Shown here one piece after another: positions 52,201 to 60,400 of a DNA stretch of 64,000 nt. A program made the translations under genes and the position numbers. Position 1 is the stretch's first letter. Each line of letters opens with the position of its first letter. The notes under the pieces were generated by a model that searched no databases, was not told the DNA's origin, and saw only the letters and a list, made by a program, of their open reading frames with translations. The stretch comes from Oreocharis arfaki (Eukaryota > Chordata > Aves > Passeriformes > Paramythiidae). Location: NCBI GenBank assembly GCA_013398015.1, contig VZRR01010916.1, positions 248,001 to 312,000 on the forward strand, read 5' to 3'.

Positions 52201-52713
52201 TTTTCAGTTAAAAATGCTGAGGCTCCAGTTGCTGAAGGACATCCTGATAAACTCCAGCTTCCAGCTGAGCCCTGCAGGGATTTCCCTTCAGCAGCAGGGA
52301 GAGCTGAGCCTTCAGAGGATGAGGATGAGAGCATTTACTTCACCCCAGAACTCTATGATGATGCAGAAGCAGAGGAACAGGGAGCTGAACCCCCACTCCC
52401 AGCCTGTTGTGCTGATGGGAATTGGGTGGAATGTGGCAATTCCACAGTCCCTGCTGATCTTTTTGCCATCAACACCTCAGGAACACTGAATGTGACTGAA
52501 AAAACTGAGGCTGGCAGGAGAAGTCCCTGTGGAATTATGGAAAAGGAGAGGAGCAGGGGCAGTGCAGTTGGTGCTGTGGAGGTGCCTGGTGCAGCAGGAG
52601 CAGAGCAGGGAGGATCTCAGGACATGGACACCCCTAAAAGGAAACTCAGCCTTTCCAGATCCCGAAATAAAGGTGTGTCATCCTTTCTGCTGGGCAATAG
52701 TGGCACCAGGTGA
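7133..52713 (+). CDS. BRIP1: Fanconi anaemia group J helicase (BRIP1/FANCJ/BACH1), complete coding region in 19 exons
   Basis: BRIP1 is a nuclear ATP-dependent 5'-3' DNA helicase of the XPD-like Fe-S family. It unwinds G-quadruplexes and D-loops and acts in interstrand crosslink repair and replication restart. The coding exons are 7133-7225, 7815-7926, 8329-8523, 8804-8931, 9758-9892, 14874-15164, 15627-15848, 16144-16343, 19158-19290, 19820-19971, 20055-20226, 20340-20477, 20845-21006, 37279-37438, 37782-37903, 48010-48122, 49569-49651, 50856-51173 and 51875-52713. They total 3768 nt, or 1255 residues (human 1249). Landmarks are Q25 (Q motif), SPTGSGKS with K52 (Walker A), K148/K149 (MLH1 site), Fe-S cysteines C295, C310, C322 and C362, DEAH 405-408, TSGTLSP 625-631, QALGR 839-843 (motif VI) and T1133 (TopBP1 site). 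The start is supported by an in-frame TGA at 7112-7114 and by the conserved N-terminus. No BRCA1-binding pSPxF motif is present. Confidence 0.97.
7676..7746 (+). mobile_element. CR1-type LINE 3' fragment in BRIP1 intron 2
   Basis: AGTGACAGGATGAGAGGGCA and AGTTTAGGCTGGACATTAGG resemble the 3' region of avian CR1 elements, where a 'tgataggac gagagg ... ggttggacattagga' pattern is typical. It is 5'-truncated and lacks the terminal octamer repeats, so it is an old remnant. Confidence 0.6.
7815..7926 (+). CDS. BRIP1: BRIP1 exon 3 (Walker A, helicase motif I)
   Basis: The exon encodes NRQHCLLESPTGSGKSLALL. GSGKS with Lys52 is the ATP phosphate-binding loop. It starts in phase 0 after CTTAAAG and ends one base into a codon at the donor G|GTAAGT. 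Confidence 0.95.
8329..8523 (+). CDS. BRIP1: BRIP1 exon 4 (variable linker)
   Basis: This is a 195 bp exon between TTCCCTCAG and G|GTAACT. It encodes residues about 69-133, a Ser/Lys-rich, poorly conserved insert with a CHCKCH cluster equivalent to the human CCCACH stretch. Confidence 0.88.
8804..8931 (+). CDS. BRIP1: BRIP1 exon 5 (MLH1-binding lysines, nuclear localisation signal)
   Basis: The exon encodes residues 134-176. SAKKK holds Lys148/Lys149, equivalent to human K141/K142, which bind MLH1. The following NDDFQVDRKRIRPLE is the conserved basic nuclear-localisation segment. Splice sites are TTACAG and CAG|GTGAGC. Confidence 0.93.
9758..9892 (+). CDS. BRIP1: BRIP1 exon 6
   Basis: The exon is 135 bp, phase 0 at both ends, and encodes residues 177-221. 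It starts VRKRHC, which completes the bipartite basic region, then runs into a divergent linker before the Fe-S domain. Confidence 0.9.
9893..14873 (+). other. BRIP1: BRIP1 intron 6 (5.0 kb)
   Basis: This AT-rich intron lies between the linker exon and the Fe-S exons. I see no coding exon, RNA gene or intact repeat. Open frames of 60-100 codons on both strands lack family resemblance. Confidence 0.8.
14874..15164 (+). CDS. BRIP1: BRIP1 exon 7 (motif Ia and first Fe-S cysteines)
   Basis: The exon encodes residues 222-318. PKIFFGTRTHKQITQISREL is helicase motif Ia. MTILSSRDYTC and NRNEMC supply Fe-S cysteines 295 and 310 (human C283 and C298; a constant offset of 12 residues). Confidence 0.95.
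15627..15848 (+). CDS. BRIP1: BRIP1 exon 8 (Fe-S cluster domain)
   Basis: The exon is 222 bp, phase 0 at both ends, and encodes residues 319-392. KSCSYYHGVHKLS and RACPYFAARE hold Fe-S cysteines 322 and 362. Ala361 corresponds to human A349, the site of a Fanconi anaemia mutation, and is unchanged. The exon ends IVFCPYNYLLDPQIRDS. Confidence 0.95.
16144..16343 (+). CDS. BRIP1: BRIP1 exon 9 (DEAH box)
   Basis: The exon encodes residues 393-458 and part of 459. QVVILDEAHNIEDCARES is the Walker B/DEAH motif that coordinates magnesium for ATP hydrolysis. The donor is AA|GTAAGG. Confidence 0.95.
16344..19157 (+). other. BRIP1: BRIP1 intron 9 (2.8 kb)
   Basis: The intron follows the DEAH-box exon. 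No feature beyond short chance open frames is seen. Confidence 0.8.
19158..19290 (+). CDS. BRIP1: BRIP1 exon 10
   Basis: The acceptor TTTCAG is preceded by a strong pyrimidine tract. The exon starts WLQDSSGQLVERAYETACKV and ends LHKMGITGITFPILQ, closely matching the human arch-domain region. Confidence 0.92.
19820..19971 (+). CDS. BRIP1: BRIP1 exon 11
   Basis: The exon encodes KHLAAVLEKEEKV through TQIVLKGLFMVLSCLFKDNS. It ends two bases into an Arg codon at the donor AG|GTCAGG. Confidence 0.92.
20055..20226 (+). CDS. BRIP1: BRIP1 exon 12
   Basis: The exon encodes RFADDYRVALQQTYTWM and ends HMLNFWCLNPAV, both strongly conserved, with a variable Lys/Ser-rich stretch between them. Confidence 0.92.
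20340..20477 (+). CDS. BRIP1: BRIP1 exon 13 (helicase motif III)
   Basis: The exon is 138 bp, phase 0, and encodes residues 612-657. VRTIVLTSGTLSPMDSFSSE is motif III of the XPD-like helicases, followed by FSIQLEANHVI. Confidence 0.95.
20845..21006 (+). CDS. BRIP1: BRIP1 exon 14
   Basis: The exon is 162 bp, phase 0, and encodes residues 658-711. It contains FEFQDEVGALLLSVCQTV and ends GILCFLPSYK (motif IV). It precedes the longest intron of the gene. Confidence 0.94.
23926..23992 (+). mobile_element. CR1-type LINE 3' end remnant in BRIP1 intron 14
   Basis: GGGAGGTTGGACTGGATCAC followed by TTTAAAGATTCCTTGCAGCC and a degenerate ATTTCATGATCATGA matches the layout of the CR1 3' terminus (ggttggact...gatctt...ttccaacc...attctatgattct). 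It is diverged and truncated. Confidence 0.65.
28270..28600. promoter_or_regulatory. Possible conserved noncoding element in BRIP1 intron 14
   Basis: The stretch is less repetitive than its surroundings. It has dense AT-core motifs (GTTAATTTAAAT, TTATTGTTTCTC, GTAATTAGCAC) mixed with TCAAAG and GCAGAT motifs, typical of developmental enhancers. BRIP1 introns neighbour TBX4 and could hold its long-range elements. No alignment was possible, so this is a weak call. Confidence 0.2.
29415..29441. repeat. (ATTT)n microsatellite
   Basis: There are five consecutive TTTA/ATTT units in BRIP1 intron 14. It is a simple tandem tract. Confidence 0.7.
37279..37438 (+). CDS. BRIP1: BRIP1 exon 15
   Basis: The exon encodes residues 712-764: MLDKLKDRWMHTGLW, VKTVIAEPQGG and FDELLKIYYDAIK. 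It ends with the first base of Asp765 at the donor G|GTACAT. Confidence 0.94.
37782..37903 (+). CDS. BRIP1: BRIP1 exon 16 (helicase motif V)
   Basis: The exon encodes residues 765-805. CRGKVSEGLDFCDENARAV is motif V, and GIPFPNVKDLQ ends the exon on a codon boundary. Confidence 0.95.
37904..48009 (+). other. BRIP1: BRIP1 intron 16 (10.1 kb)
   Basis: No BRIP1 coding sequence is missing between exons 16 and 17, which join in phase 0 exactly as in human. The intron contains scattered chance open frames. The most exon-like is a 122-codon + strand frame at 39896-40264. No complete repeat element is evident. Confidence 0.85.
48010..48122 (+). CDS. BRIP1: BRIP1 exon 17 (motif VI, first half)
   Basis: The exon encodes residues 806-842: VELKRKYNDQH and WYEIQAYRALNQALG. 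The Arg of motif VI (QALGR, residue 843) is split across the intron. Confidence 0.95.
49569..49651 (+). CDS. BRIP1: BRIP1 exon 18 (motif VI, second half)
   Basis: The exon encodes RCIRHRNDWGALVLVDDRF and RNNPSKYIT, the end of motif VI and of the helicase core. Splice sites are CCTTTTAG and G|GTAAGG. Confidence 0.95.
50856..51173 (+). CDS. BRIP1: BRIP1 exon 19 (end of core, start of C-terminal tail)
   Basis: The exon is 318 bp and encodes residues 871-976. GLSKWILQQIQHHGSF is conserved. After residue about 900 the sequence becomes Ser/Gln-rich and divergent from mammals. It ends MATVER plus one base at the donor A|GTATGT. Confidence 0.92.
51875..52713 (+). CDS. BRIP1: BRIP1 exon 20 (C-terminal tail and stop)
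   Basis: The acceptor TTTTTCCCAG ends at 51874 and the stop TGA is at 52711-52713. The exon encodes residues 977-1255, a disordered interaction tail. IKIETEKMNGW aligns with human FKTEKMESK. EDESIYFTPELYD holds Thr1133 (codon 52342-52344), the phosphorylation site that binds TopBP1 in human. The tail ends SRNKGVSSFLLGNSGTR rather than the human NKGMFPGFK. Confidence 0.94.
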
Positions 52714-53100
52714 CAATTTCTGTGGGAATCATGGTGAGCAGCCCTTAAAACACCACAGGGCAGCTACAGCTTCCTTGTCCTCGTGGAACAGAAGCTACCC
52801 TCAGGCTCCATTTCTCATTATATTTTGGGGGTTTTCACTGGGAGAGTTTTGGAATGTGCAGTTTTTTAGAGATTCAATGAAGATTTTTCATCCTGACTTC
52901 ATGGCTAAGGGACATCATGTCTGGAAATCCTGAATAGAAATCCCCAAGTAGGATCTGACTTGAAATTACTAGTTTGTCCATTGCAGATTTAATTAATCCA
53001 CCGTTAAGTAGAGTCAAATAATTGGGTTTTTCCTCAGAAAGCAAAACACCCGTATAACCAAAGGATGGTTTTCTGCATTTGTTAGATTGGGGGTTTTTTA

Positions 53101-53106
53101 AATAAA
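53101..53106 (+). terminator. BRIP1: Poly(A) signal of BRIP1, proximal
   Basis: A canonical AATAAA lies 388 bases after the stop codon, followed by AT-rich sequence. Confidence 0.5.
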
Positions 53107-53516
53107 ACATACAGAATATTACCTTTGCAGATCAAGTCATAGACAGATTGAGCCTAAACACCAGAACAGGTGTATTCTTCAGTACTTGGTTCCTTCCAAT
53201 TTCTTACATCAGAATGTCCAGCAGGAGCTGTGCACATTTTGATATTTGATGAGGATGAGAGGCTTCTTTAGAGAAAAACTTCAGGTTTCTTTAAATTTTC
53301 CTTTTGTGAGAAGATCTAATTTCTGTTGGTTGGATTCTGTGTTTATTCGTGCCAAAACCTGTTATTATTTGTATGTCCTGCAAGCACATTTTACTTGTAA
53401 CATTTAAAATGTAAATTGTACACAAAAAATCTTGAATCTTGCCCAGTCTATTTCTTTGGAAGTATTTTAAATATTTCTTTCATTTACTGCAATGAAAACA
53501 GCCAGGATTTTTCTGT

Positions 53517-53522
53517 AATAAA
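53517..53522 (+). terminator. BRIP1: Poly(A) signal of BRIP1, distal
   Basis: A second canonical AATAAA lies about 0.8 kb after the stop codon. Confidence 0.4.
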
Positions 53523-53540
53523 ACATATTGACTTCTCAAG

Positions 53541-55474
53541 AAAAGATTGTTCATTGCCATCCTACATTCATATGAAGATGCAGGATTTTTGCAATCTAAA
53601 GATTGGTCCATAGGTATTGATATTTTTTGTCTGAGAGTAGAAATGAAATGATTAACTGGGTATTTTCCGTAGAAGTTCACCTAAATAATGTTTTGAATCC
53701 ATCTCTACAGAGCTGTGAATGTGCTCATATCAATAGGATTTAAATTGTGCCATTTCTTTACATGATAAATTCAGCTTTAATTCATTGGACACTGCAAGAA
53801 TGGCAGGAACATGTGGATTTCTTTAACTGGCAGTGTTTGGCATGAGGCATTAGGTTCAATTTTTGCAGTATTGCTGATCAAGTTTCCTTGGTTTAGGTTT
53901 CCTGGATTTCATGGATGGGTTTGATTTAGTTGATACGGCAGAAATTCCAGTATTGGAAACATCTGACACATCTAAGGATAAATATTCTTAATTTCTATTA
54001 AAATGATGAAGTTACTGTTGGTAGCTGGCCTCTAGAGCTGTCCTGGCAGCTGTGGCAGGTGCTTTGCAGCCACATTCCCCAGAATCCATTGGCTTGATCC
54101 TCAGTTTTCCTAAAGCAAATCTTCTGCACCAAACCACTCTTTACATTTTTGTGTATCTATTTAGATAACAGAAATCACTTAAGCTTTGTGACTTGTCTGC
54201 TCATCCAGTGGCCCACAGCCTCTTATTTGTCTTTCAGAAGAATTGTCTGTCTTTAAATCTATAGCATTCAAAGAGAGAAAAGGAGAAAATCCATCTCCCT
54301 TTCCTTATCTGGAGCAGATTGTTCCTTTCCTGATCTTGTGGTGCCTCTTCCTTTGATCAGAAATCCTTTAAGGCAAGGCCTGCTCTGTGTCAAACCACAC
54401 TCATTCCCAACACCTACACTTTATATCAAATTAGCCATTATTTCTAAAATACATATTGAAACATCAGCACTTGATACCAGATGTTTTCTTAAAAAACTTC
54501 AATCCTCTAAAAACTCAATAGGTGGATAAAACCTCTTTGTGTTCTGCTGGGTTTGGAAGGCGAGGGGTGGACTGTTTCTTTTGGTGTAAATTCATTCTTA
54601 ATTTGTCTTCCTATTTAATAGCTGTGTTATTTGGTATGGTAGATGTAAGAATATTCTTTATAGTTCATATATTTATGGTGATTCTCAGAATTAAATGCTG
54701 CCCAGCCTGAAAAATGAAGTCAATATACCAAATTTCCTAGAGTTATTTATTTGGATTTGTCACATCTATCAAGGCTAAAATATTGAAAATTCTTTTCCTG
54801 CTTTGATAAAATAGCTCAGTATAATCTCTGTTGCCTAAAATAATAAAAAAATCTTGAATTTGTTCAAGGATTGAAAGTTCAGAGGAGATGCAGGAGAAGG
54901 AAAGCTGCCTTTAGGCTAAGTGGCTCCTCCCGAGAGAGAAAGGTACCACATCCATGGACTGAAGTACCTGTTCTGGGTGGCTGCTGAATGTTAAGGTGCA
55001 AGGGAATTAAGAATGATTTATTATATCATTTTGCAAATGAAATAATACAATGAAATAGTTTCTTCCTGAGCTGCAGGTCTCTGATTTACATGCTCAATAG
55101 ATACCTTTGTTTCTCCTGGGAAACACAAAGGCACCAATCATCCCAGGCTCCTTTGCAAAATTCCCAGCAAATTGATAGCCTGCAGTGTTATAGGCTATAA
55201 AATACCTCATATTTTATGTGACAGTGTTTCTATTTAAGTGAGGTTAAGCATTTTTAGCATGGTGTATATTGAATTATTTACTAATATAAATGCTAAACAT
55301 TGACTCAGATTCCTTTGAGTATTTCAAGTACTGCATTTCCCTGAAGCAATTTTGCTAGATTGAATTTTATTTCTATTTAAATGTTCCAATCTGCATAGTT
55401 ACTATGTGCAAGCCAGTATTTACATGCATTTGTGCATTGCCTTGTTAGAAGGAAACACACAACCAGCCTTGCAG
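53541..55474. other. Intergenic stretch downstream of BRIP1
   Basis: No recognised gene is present. One open segment at 54361-54518 follows a pyrimidine-rich acceptor (CCTTTGATCAG) and reads KPHSFPTPTLYIKLAIISK, but its only donor (GTGGAT) is poor and its phase does not fit the next candidate exon. I therefore leave it out as a gene part. Confidence 0.5.
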
Positions 55475-55527
55475 GAAAGGACTTTATTGTGTTGTCTGTG
55501 GAGCTGAAATCCTGCCCAAAGCACAGG
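55475..55527 (+). CDS. Putative exon of unidentified gene, CxxC-containing
   Basis: This is a 53 bp segment between CCAGCCTTGCAG and a strong donor CAGG|GTAAGA. Read in the only phase that also fits the next candidate exon, it gives KGLYCVVCGAEILPKAQ, with a CxxCG pattern like one half of a zinc ribbon. It would end with G and join GA at 57042 to form Gly. I do not recognise the protein. The segment is short, so chance is a serious alternative. Confidence 0.25.
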
Positions 55528-57041
55528 GTAAGATCAGGTGTTTCATTGGGAAGGATGGCATTTCTGATGCACCCTCTTACTTTCCCAGTTTTGGATGCTG
55601 GAGAGATATTTTAGAATAATTGGTTCATTTCTCTGCTGGATTTGGTGTCTGGATAAATGAGTTAGCAGGAATTCACCAGAGACCTGCAGAAAGCCCTCTG
55701 GGGGGGGGAGAGAAGGGAGTTGTGACAAGAGCAATTATTTAAAATAAATCTGGTGCTTTTCTTGATTCAGTGGTCCTGCCCCCCTGACCTGTCCTGAGCT
55801 GCAGTGGGCAGCTGGTACCTGAGAGTTAACTGGAGGCAGCTTCTCCTGCCCTTATGGGAGGCTGGAGGGAATTATTTGGAGCAGTGGCCACTTGTTCCTT
55901 CTCAGGATTAGGTGTTAATTTGCTACCAGTCACTGTGAGAAGTTTGGGAATATCTTGGCCCAGAAACTCAGTGAATCCAGTGCATGTTTGCATGGAACTG
56001 TCAAAAAGCCAAAGGATTCCACTCCTGTTCTTTAATGTGTAACCTGCCTTGTATGAATTTGGTTTTTAGTCTGTGGCTGGCACGTTGAACAAAGTGAGGA
56101 TGAGCTGCTTTTGGAGTTCTTTGTGGTTTTGTGAGACACTTTAATTTGGGGAGGTCTAAAGGCTGGTGAAAGTAACAACTGATAAAAATAGCAACTCTGC
56201 TATTTTTTAAAATAAGCTTCATCTTCAGCTCACTGGGTCCTGTGTGATAATGACCTAATTACAAGATGTTCTCATCAGTTACATGCAGAAACAATTCGAG
56301 CTCCTTCTTGCTTAAACAGTCTTCTGGGTCTGATGAAACCACAAAAGGAGAAATCTCTTCAGCAAACCAAACCTGTGCCTGAGGAATAGTGGGAGATATT
56401 CCGTATTGTGGACCTATTAAAATCAGGCCAGTGAGAAAAGTCCACATTGGATAAAGGCAGGCTCAGGTCATGGAGGCCACTTCTTGCTTCCCTGTTTTCC
56501 CCAAAGAACCTTTAAGATTTGGGTAATCTCATCAGGAACCTTTCATTCACTCCCTAAATTTATCAGTATCATCATATCTCTGGTGCAGAACCTGTGAGAT
56601 GGAACCAATGTGTTCAGTCAGAGCATTCTGAGGTACAGGAATGTCTGCACTTCCCTGGGTGTCTGTTGTCAGCAAGAAGTTTTATGTTGTTTAAACTGAA
56701 TCTCAGATGCCAGTTGATTGAGGAAGGTTAAAAAATCTGAAAATGAAAAATAAATGGCTTTATTCAAAGTGGATTCAGGCTCACTGGTCGATTTGGGAGT
56801 AATAACAAGGGGAAAATTATCTGTTGAAAAGTAAATTTTGGACACATTAAAAATTTTAAATAAGGCCTTCTTCCAAGGGCCATTTACAGCAATAGAAGTC
56901 TTTTCAGTGCCTGCAGTGGGTATTGGATCAGGGCCTAAATTACCATCTTGTAAATGTGGAAAGTTTGCAGCATGGTTGAACAGTACTGTATTCAAAACCA
57001 TGTGTGTATGTAAGTCTTACACCCCACTTTTTAAATTATAG

Positions 57042-57257
57042 GAATTTTGAGAAAAGCTTGCCACAGTAACAGTGAGCTGGAAATAATCTGGAAACTCTTC
57101 AGAAATGCCAATATAAGAAGTAAAGAACCCATTAATAATTGTAAGTGTGAACTAGATGCCATTTCAGAAGATGATAATGCAATGTTGGTCATCTCAGATG
57201 CTGCAAGTCTTGGTCACCTTAAAGAAACTTTGAAGGTTTATCAGATGCCAGTGAAAG
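57042..57257 (+). CDS. Putative exon of unidentified gene downstream of BRIP1
   Basis: The acceptor is pyrimidine-rich (ACCCCACTTTTTAAATTATAG) and the donor is G|GTAAAT. The 216 bp are open throughout and read ILRKACHSNSELEIIWKLF, then NANIRSKEPINNCKCELD, SEDDNAMLVISDAASLGHLK and ending LKVYQMPVK. Composition is protein-like: charged, amphipathic, with few runs. It ends with one G that joins AC at 57878 to make Asp, so the two segments splice in frame. I do not recognise the family. It lies on the same strand as BRIP1 about 4.3 kb past its stop codon, and BRIP1 itself is complete, so it is not a missing BRIP1 exon. It could also be the remnant of a decayed gene. Confidence 0.4.
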
Positions 57258-57877
57258 GTAAATTCCTGCTGATAACTACCAGCTAACGTTTCTCAAGCCC
57301 TTTTGCTTTCAGTGAAATACCACTCACAACCCTGACTCCTCTACCTCAGACCTTTTGGGAAGCTCATGGTGAGATTTTTCCCTCCTCAGGGCTCTGTGGG
57401 CTCTGCACGTTTAACCAAACACTGAAGATGAGCTCCAGTGTCCCCTCCACTCCCAGATTTGTGGGGTCCTTTCATAAGATCCTGCTGAGCAATAAAAGAA
57501 AAGGATAATGAGAACAGAATCCTCTCCATTTCTTACAAGTTAAAATCCATGAATTGGCCACGTGTGCCCTGTGGTTAAAGCAGAAGTGCTGTGTTTGAGA
57601 GGAAATCATTGCAGGTGTCAGCCCATGGCATGTGGAACCCTTTGGTTCTTCAGGTGGCAGAGACCAAAAATAAAGTATTTGTTTTACTTCACATGTGGGC
57701 AGTTCTGTTTCCCATCCAGTGTTGTTAGCATGGCACAGTTAATTTTTGCCACAATGACTATTTTTAGGAGGGATTACTGAGCATTCTTTGCCATTTTGAA
57801 ATGTGAAATGCAGCTTGTGACTGTTATCTCTTTTAAAAATCTCTCTACATAAACCACTCTTTCTTTCTTTTTGAAAG

Positions 57878-58035
57878 ACCTGAATGACAGTTTATCTTTA
57901 AATGCTATTTGGAATGAGAAGGAATCTTCTCTGACAAGTTACTTGCAGTGCAGGAGCTGTGTCCTTCAGTCCATTTCTCCATGTCCTTTGATAGGAGCTG
58001 AGGTTACCCATTTCAGAAATAAAGTGCAGTCATGG
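57878..58035 (+). CDS. Putative exon of unidentified gene downstream of BRIP1
   Basis: The acceptor CTTTCTTTCTTTTTGAAAG has a long pyrimidine tract, and the donor TGG|GTAAGT is near consensus. The exon is open over its full 158 bp and in phase with the segment at 57042-57257. It reads DLNDSLSLNAIWNEKESSLT, SYLQCRSCVLQSISPCPLIG and AEVTHFRNKVQSW. CRSC and the nearby CP may form part of a metal site, but this is speculative. No family is recognised. Confidence 0.4.
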
Positions 58036-58369
58036 GTAAGTCAGATCAGTTTATTTTGTATAGTAAAATGATCATGGAATGGTTTGTACAGGAAATATTA
58101 AAATACTATTTTTGTAAAAGGTAGAATGAATATTTACTAGATCAGTTTTATATGATTCATGTAATTTCTACCACAGAGATTTGAAATTATAGTGAAGAAC
58201 TGAGTTCAGGTCACTGAATATGTTTGGAACTGTCTATACCTAATTTGTTGCAATGTCTGTAGTATTACATCTGAAAAGGGATAAGAAAATAGCAACCATC
58301 CATGCCTTACATGAAAGGAAAACCAGAACAAAACGTATTTACACAAGTGCTGTAGACTTGAATTTTCAG

Positions 58370-58534
58370 CCATGTAGTTTTATGTTAGTTTTGGCACTAA
58401 AAAAAGAAGTTAATAAGCCCCTGAAGGATGAACATGGACACGGTTTAATGGAGTCAACAGGAAGAAATTTATTTATAGGTATTGTATTTCAGTGGGGGCA
58501 AACTGAATTCTCAGTAGGGCCCTTTGAAATCTAG
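58370..58534 (+). CDS. Putative further (possibly terminal) exon of the unidentified gene
   Basis: The acceptor TTGAATTTTCAG ends at 58369. The first codon is in phase 0, as needed after the segment ending at 58035. The frame reads PCSFMLVLALKKEVNKPLKD and EHGHGLMESTGRNLFIG and stays open to a TAG at 58532-58534. A weak donor (GTATTG) at 58479 is an alternative end. The open frame also extends upstream of the proposed acceptor, so the boundary is uncertain. Confidence 0.28.
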   Translation, partial: PCSFMLVLALKKEVNKPLKDEHGHGLMESTGRNLFIGIVFQWGQTEFSVGPFEI

Positions 58535-60400
58535 ATGAGAAAACTCTGCTTTTTCCTGTACTCTGAGAAGTGGAGGATGAGGCTCCATCCTGAGTGAGCC
58601 GTGCAGGTAAGCCCAGGACACCTCTGCCTTCCCTGCATTTCCCTTCATTTATTCCATGGATATAAATACAGTTGAATTTAATGAGAGATTTTTGAGACTA
58701 AATCTTTGCCAAAAGCTGAATATGATCCTTATATTTTGGCCTCTGTGTGTCATTATCGACTGTCCAAGCTGTTTGAAATGCTGTGGATGACAGTGGGTGA
58801 TGGGACAAGGTTTGTGAAGTATCATTTGCCGTGAATGTTGGGATTTCAAACACCACCACGAAGATTTCATGGCATTTCCAGCATTCTTTTTGTGTCAAAC
58901 ATAATGAAGTGTTACATTGAGGGAATTTCTACTGGCAGAATATGAAATAAAGGGATCCTCTGAGGGATAATGAGTTGATTTTTTGTTTTGTCTTCTCAAC
59001 TGTCTCTTTCTGGCTCTTCCATCAGGTGTAAATATGAGATCTGCTGGATTTAGCTTAAAAATGTAAAACAAAGCAGTGTTTTGTTCTCAGCCCACCTGTA
59101 GATTGAACTTGTGGGTTTTCTTAGCTAAAAAGACACTGCTAAGTCTTGCAGGTTTTCTGAATGAGTCTCTTCCTTTCCCATTCTTCCCTTACATTCTTTC
59201 TCTGCCCACTAGAAAGAAACCTTGGAACCTTGCAGGCCTGCAAGAGGCTAAACCCCCCCACATCTGGCTTTGGAGAGTCATTCTGAGAGCTCGTGGCTTT
59301 GGTAGAGACACATCTAATCTCTTAATGCATGTCTTTGTTTCAGGAGAGGCCTGGGGGTAAAAAAATTATCCCATCATCTTCCACAGAGCTGGGAAACCAT
59401 TGTCCATCTCTGCTTTGGATCTGTTGCAAACCATGTCTTAGGGGTGGGTTAATGTGCCAGGTGACTTGGATGTGGGGTTTGGGAGGGTGAGGAAGGAAGC
59501 CATTATTTTGGTTTTGGGTTTTTGGTTTTTTGATTTTGTATGTGAAAATAATGTCATTTGTTTAACAAGGTAGGATGGACTGGGGATGAATGATGGTAGA
59601 GGTAAACACAGCTTTAATTTTATCACCTCCTTGCTTTAGATCCACTGGCTGTTGCCTTGGAATTGGGAATACATTCATGTCATGAAGGCACAGAGATCGA
59701 GTCCAAGGAGTTGAAAATGGTGATTTATTATGTGCTATCATTTACCAGAGCAAACACAGATGCATTAAAGTGAAGAAGCTGTGATTCAGTCAGTCTTAGC
59801 TCCCAGTTCTATGCTCTTGAGTCCAAGCTCCTGCTGTTGCTGAGCAATATATTTGTGGAGATAAAATCAACATTATAGTTTCTACTGCTGCCCACCCTGT
59901 GTTAAATCATGTACATTGTCATGAGGTATCGTGTGTCATCTTAAATTACTACGTGTCATGTGCTGACTATAAATCAAGTACAGTTGGTTCTGGAAGGCAA
60001 GGAATTGTTCATTTAATAGAAATCACATTGCTCCAGCAAAGCAAGCTTAAAATAGAATCCCTGGATTTAAGAGCTGTTATTTACTCCTAGATTTGGTCAC
60101 CGTTTAAAGAGGCAATGCTGTATTTTCATGACTTAAATTTAAGGTGGGATTAACAAATTCCATCTTGTACAATTTTTTAACCTCCTTTTTTATCAATTAT
60201 TGCTACTGAAAATCAGATTTTTAAATTTACTGCTGCATTTCTACGAATTCAATTGCATCACGTGTTCCCCATTGACCTAGAAACCTCCATTAACGTGAAA
60301 TGTGGCATATAAATTATTCTTATTTTTTATTATTGCTTAAAACACCCTTAATAATTGTAAATGGGAATATAGCTGTGTTTGTGAAATGGAATAGAAGGCA
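58535..60400. other. Intergenic stretch, no feature seen
   Basis: AT-rich sequence with short chance open frames and a degenerate GTTTT-type simple tract near 59505-59530. No gene, RNA gene or intact repeat is recognised. Confidence 0.6.

Larger units (their letters stand above)
52714..53540 (+). other. BRIP1: BRIP1 3' untranslated region
   Basis: This noncoding stretch follows the BRIP1 stop codon. It has AATAAA at 53101-53106 and again at 53517-53522, so two 3' ends are possible. The limit is set at the second signal plus about 20 bases. Confidence 0.6.

Noticed and set aside
53416..53613. 65-codon + strand frame ending just before a GTATTG donor-like site
   Set aside because: It includes a TAG directly before the donor and overlaps the distal BRIP1 poly(A) signal; more likely 3'UTR.
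54361..54518. Open segment with good acceptor upstream of the candidate gene
   Set aside because: Its only donor is weak and its end phase (1) does not match the start phase (2) of the next candidate exon at 55475. It could join 57042 directly, but that rests on the poor donor.
58253..58369. Extending the putative exon at 58370 upstream to the acceptor at 58262
   Set aside because: From that acceptor the readable frame needs a preceding phase-1 exon, but the exon ending at 58035 is phase 0, and joining them gives an early TGA.
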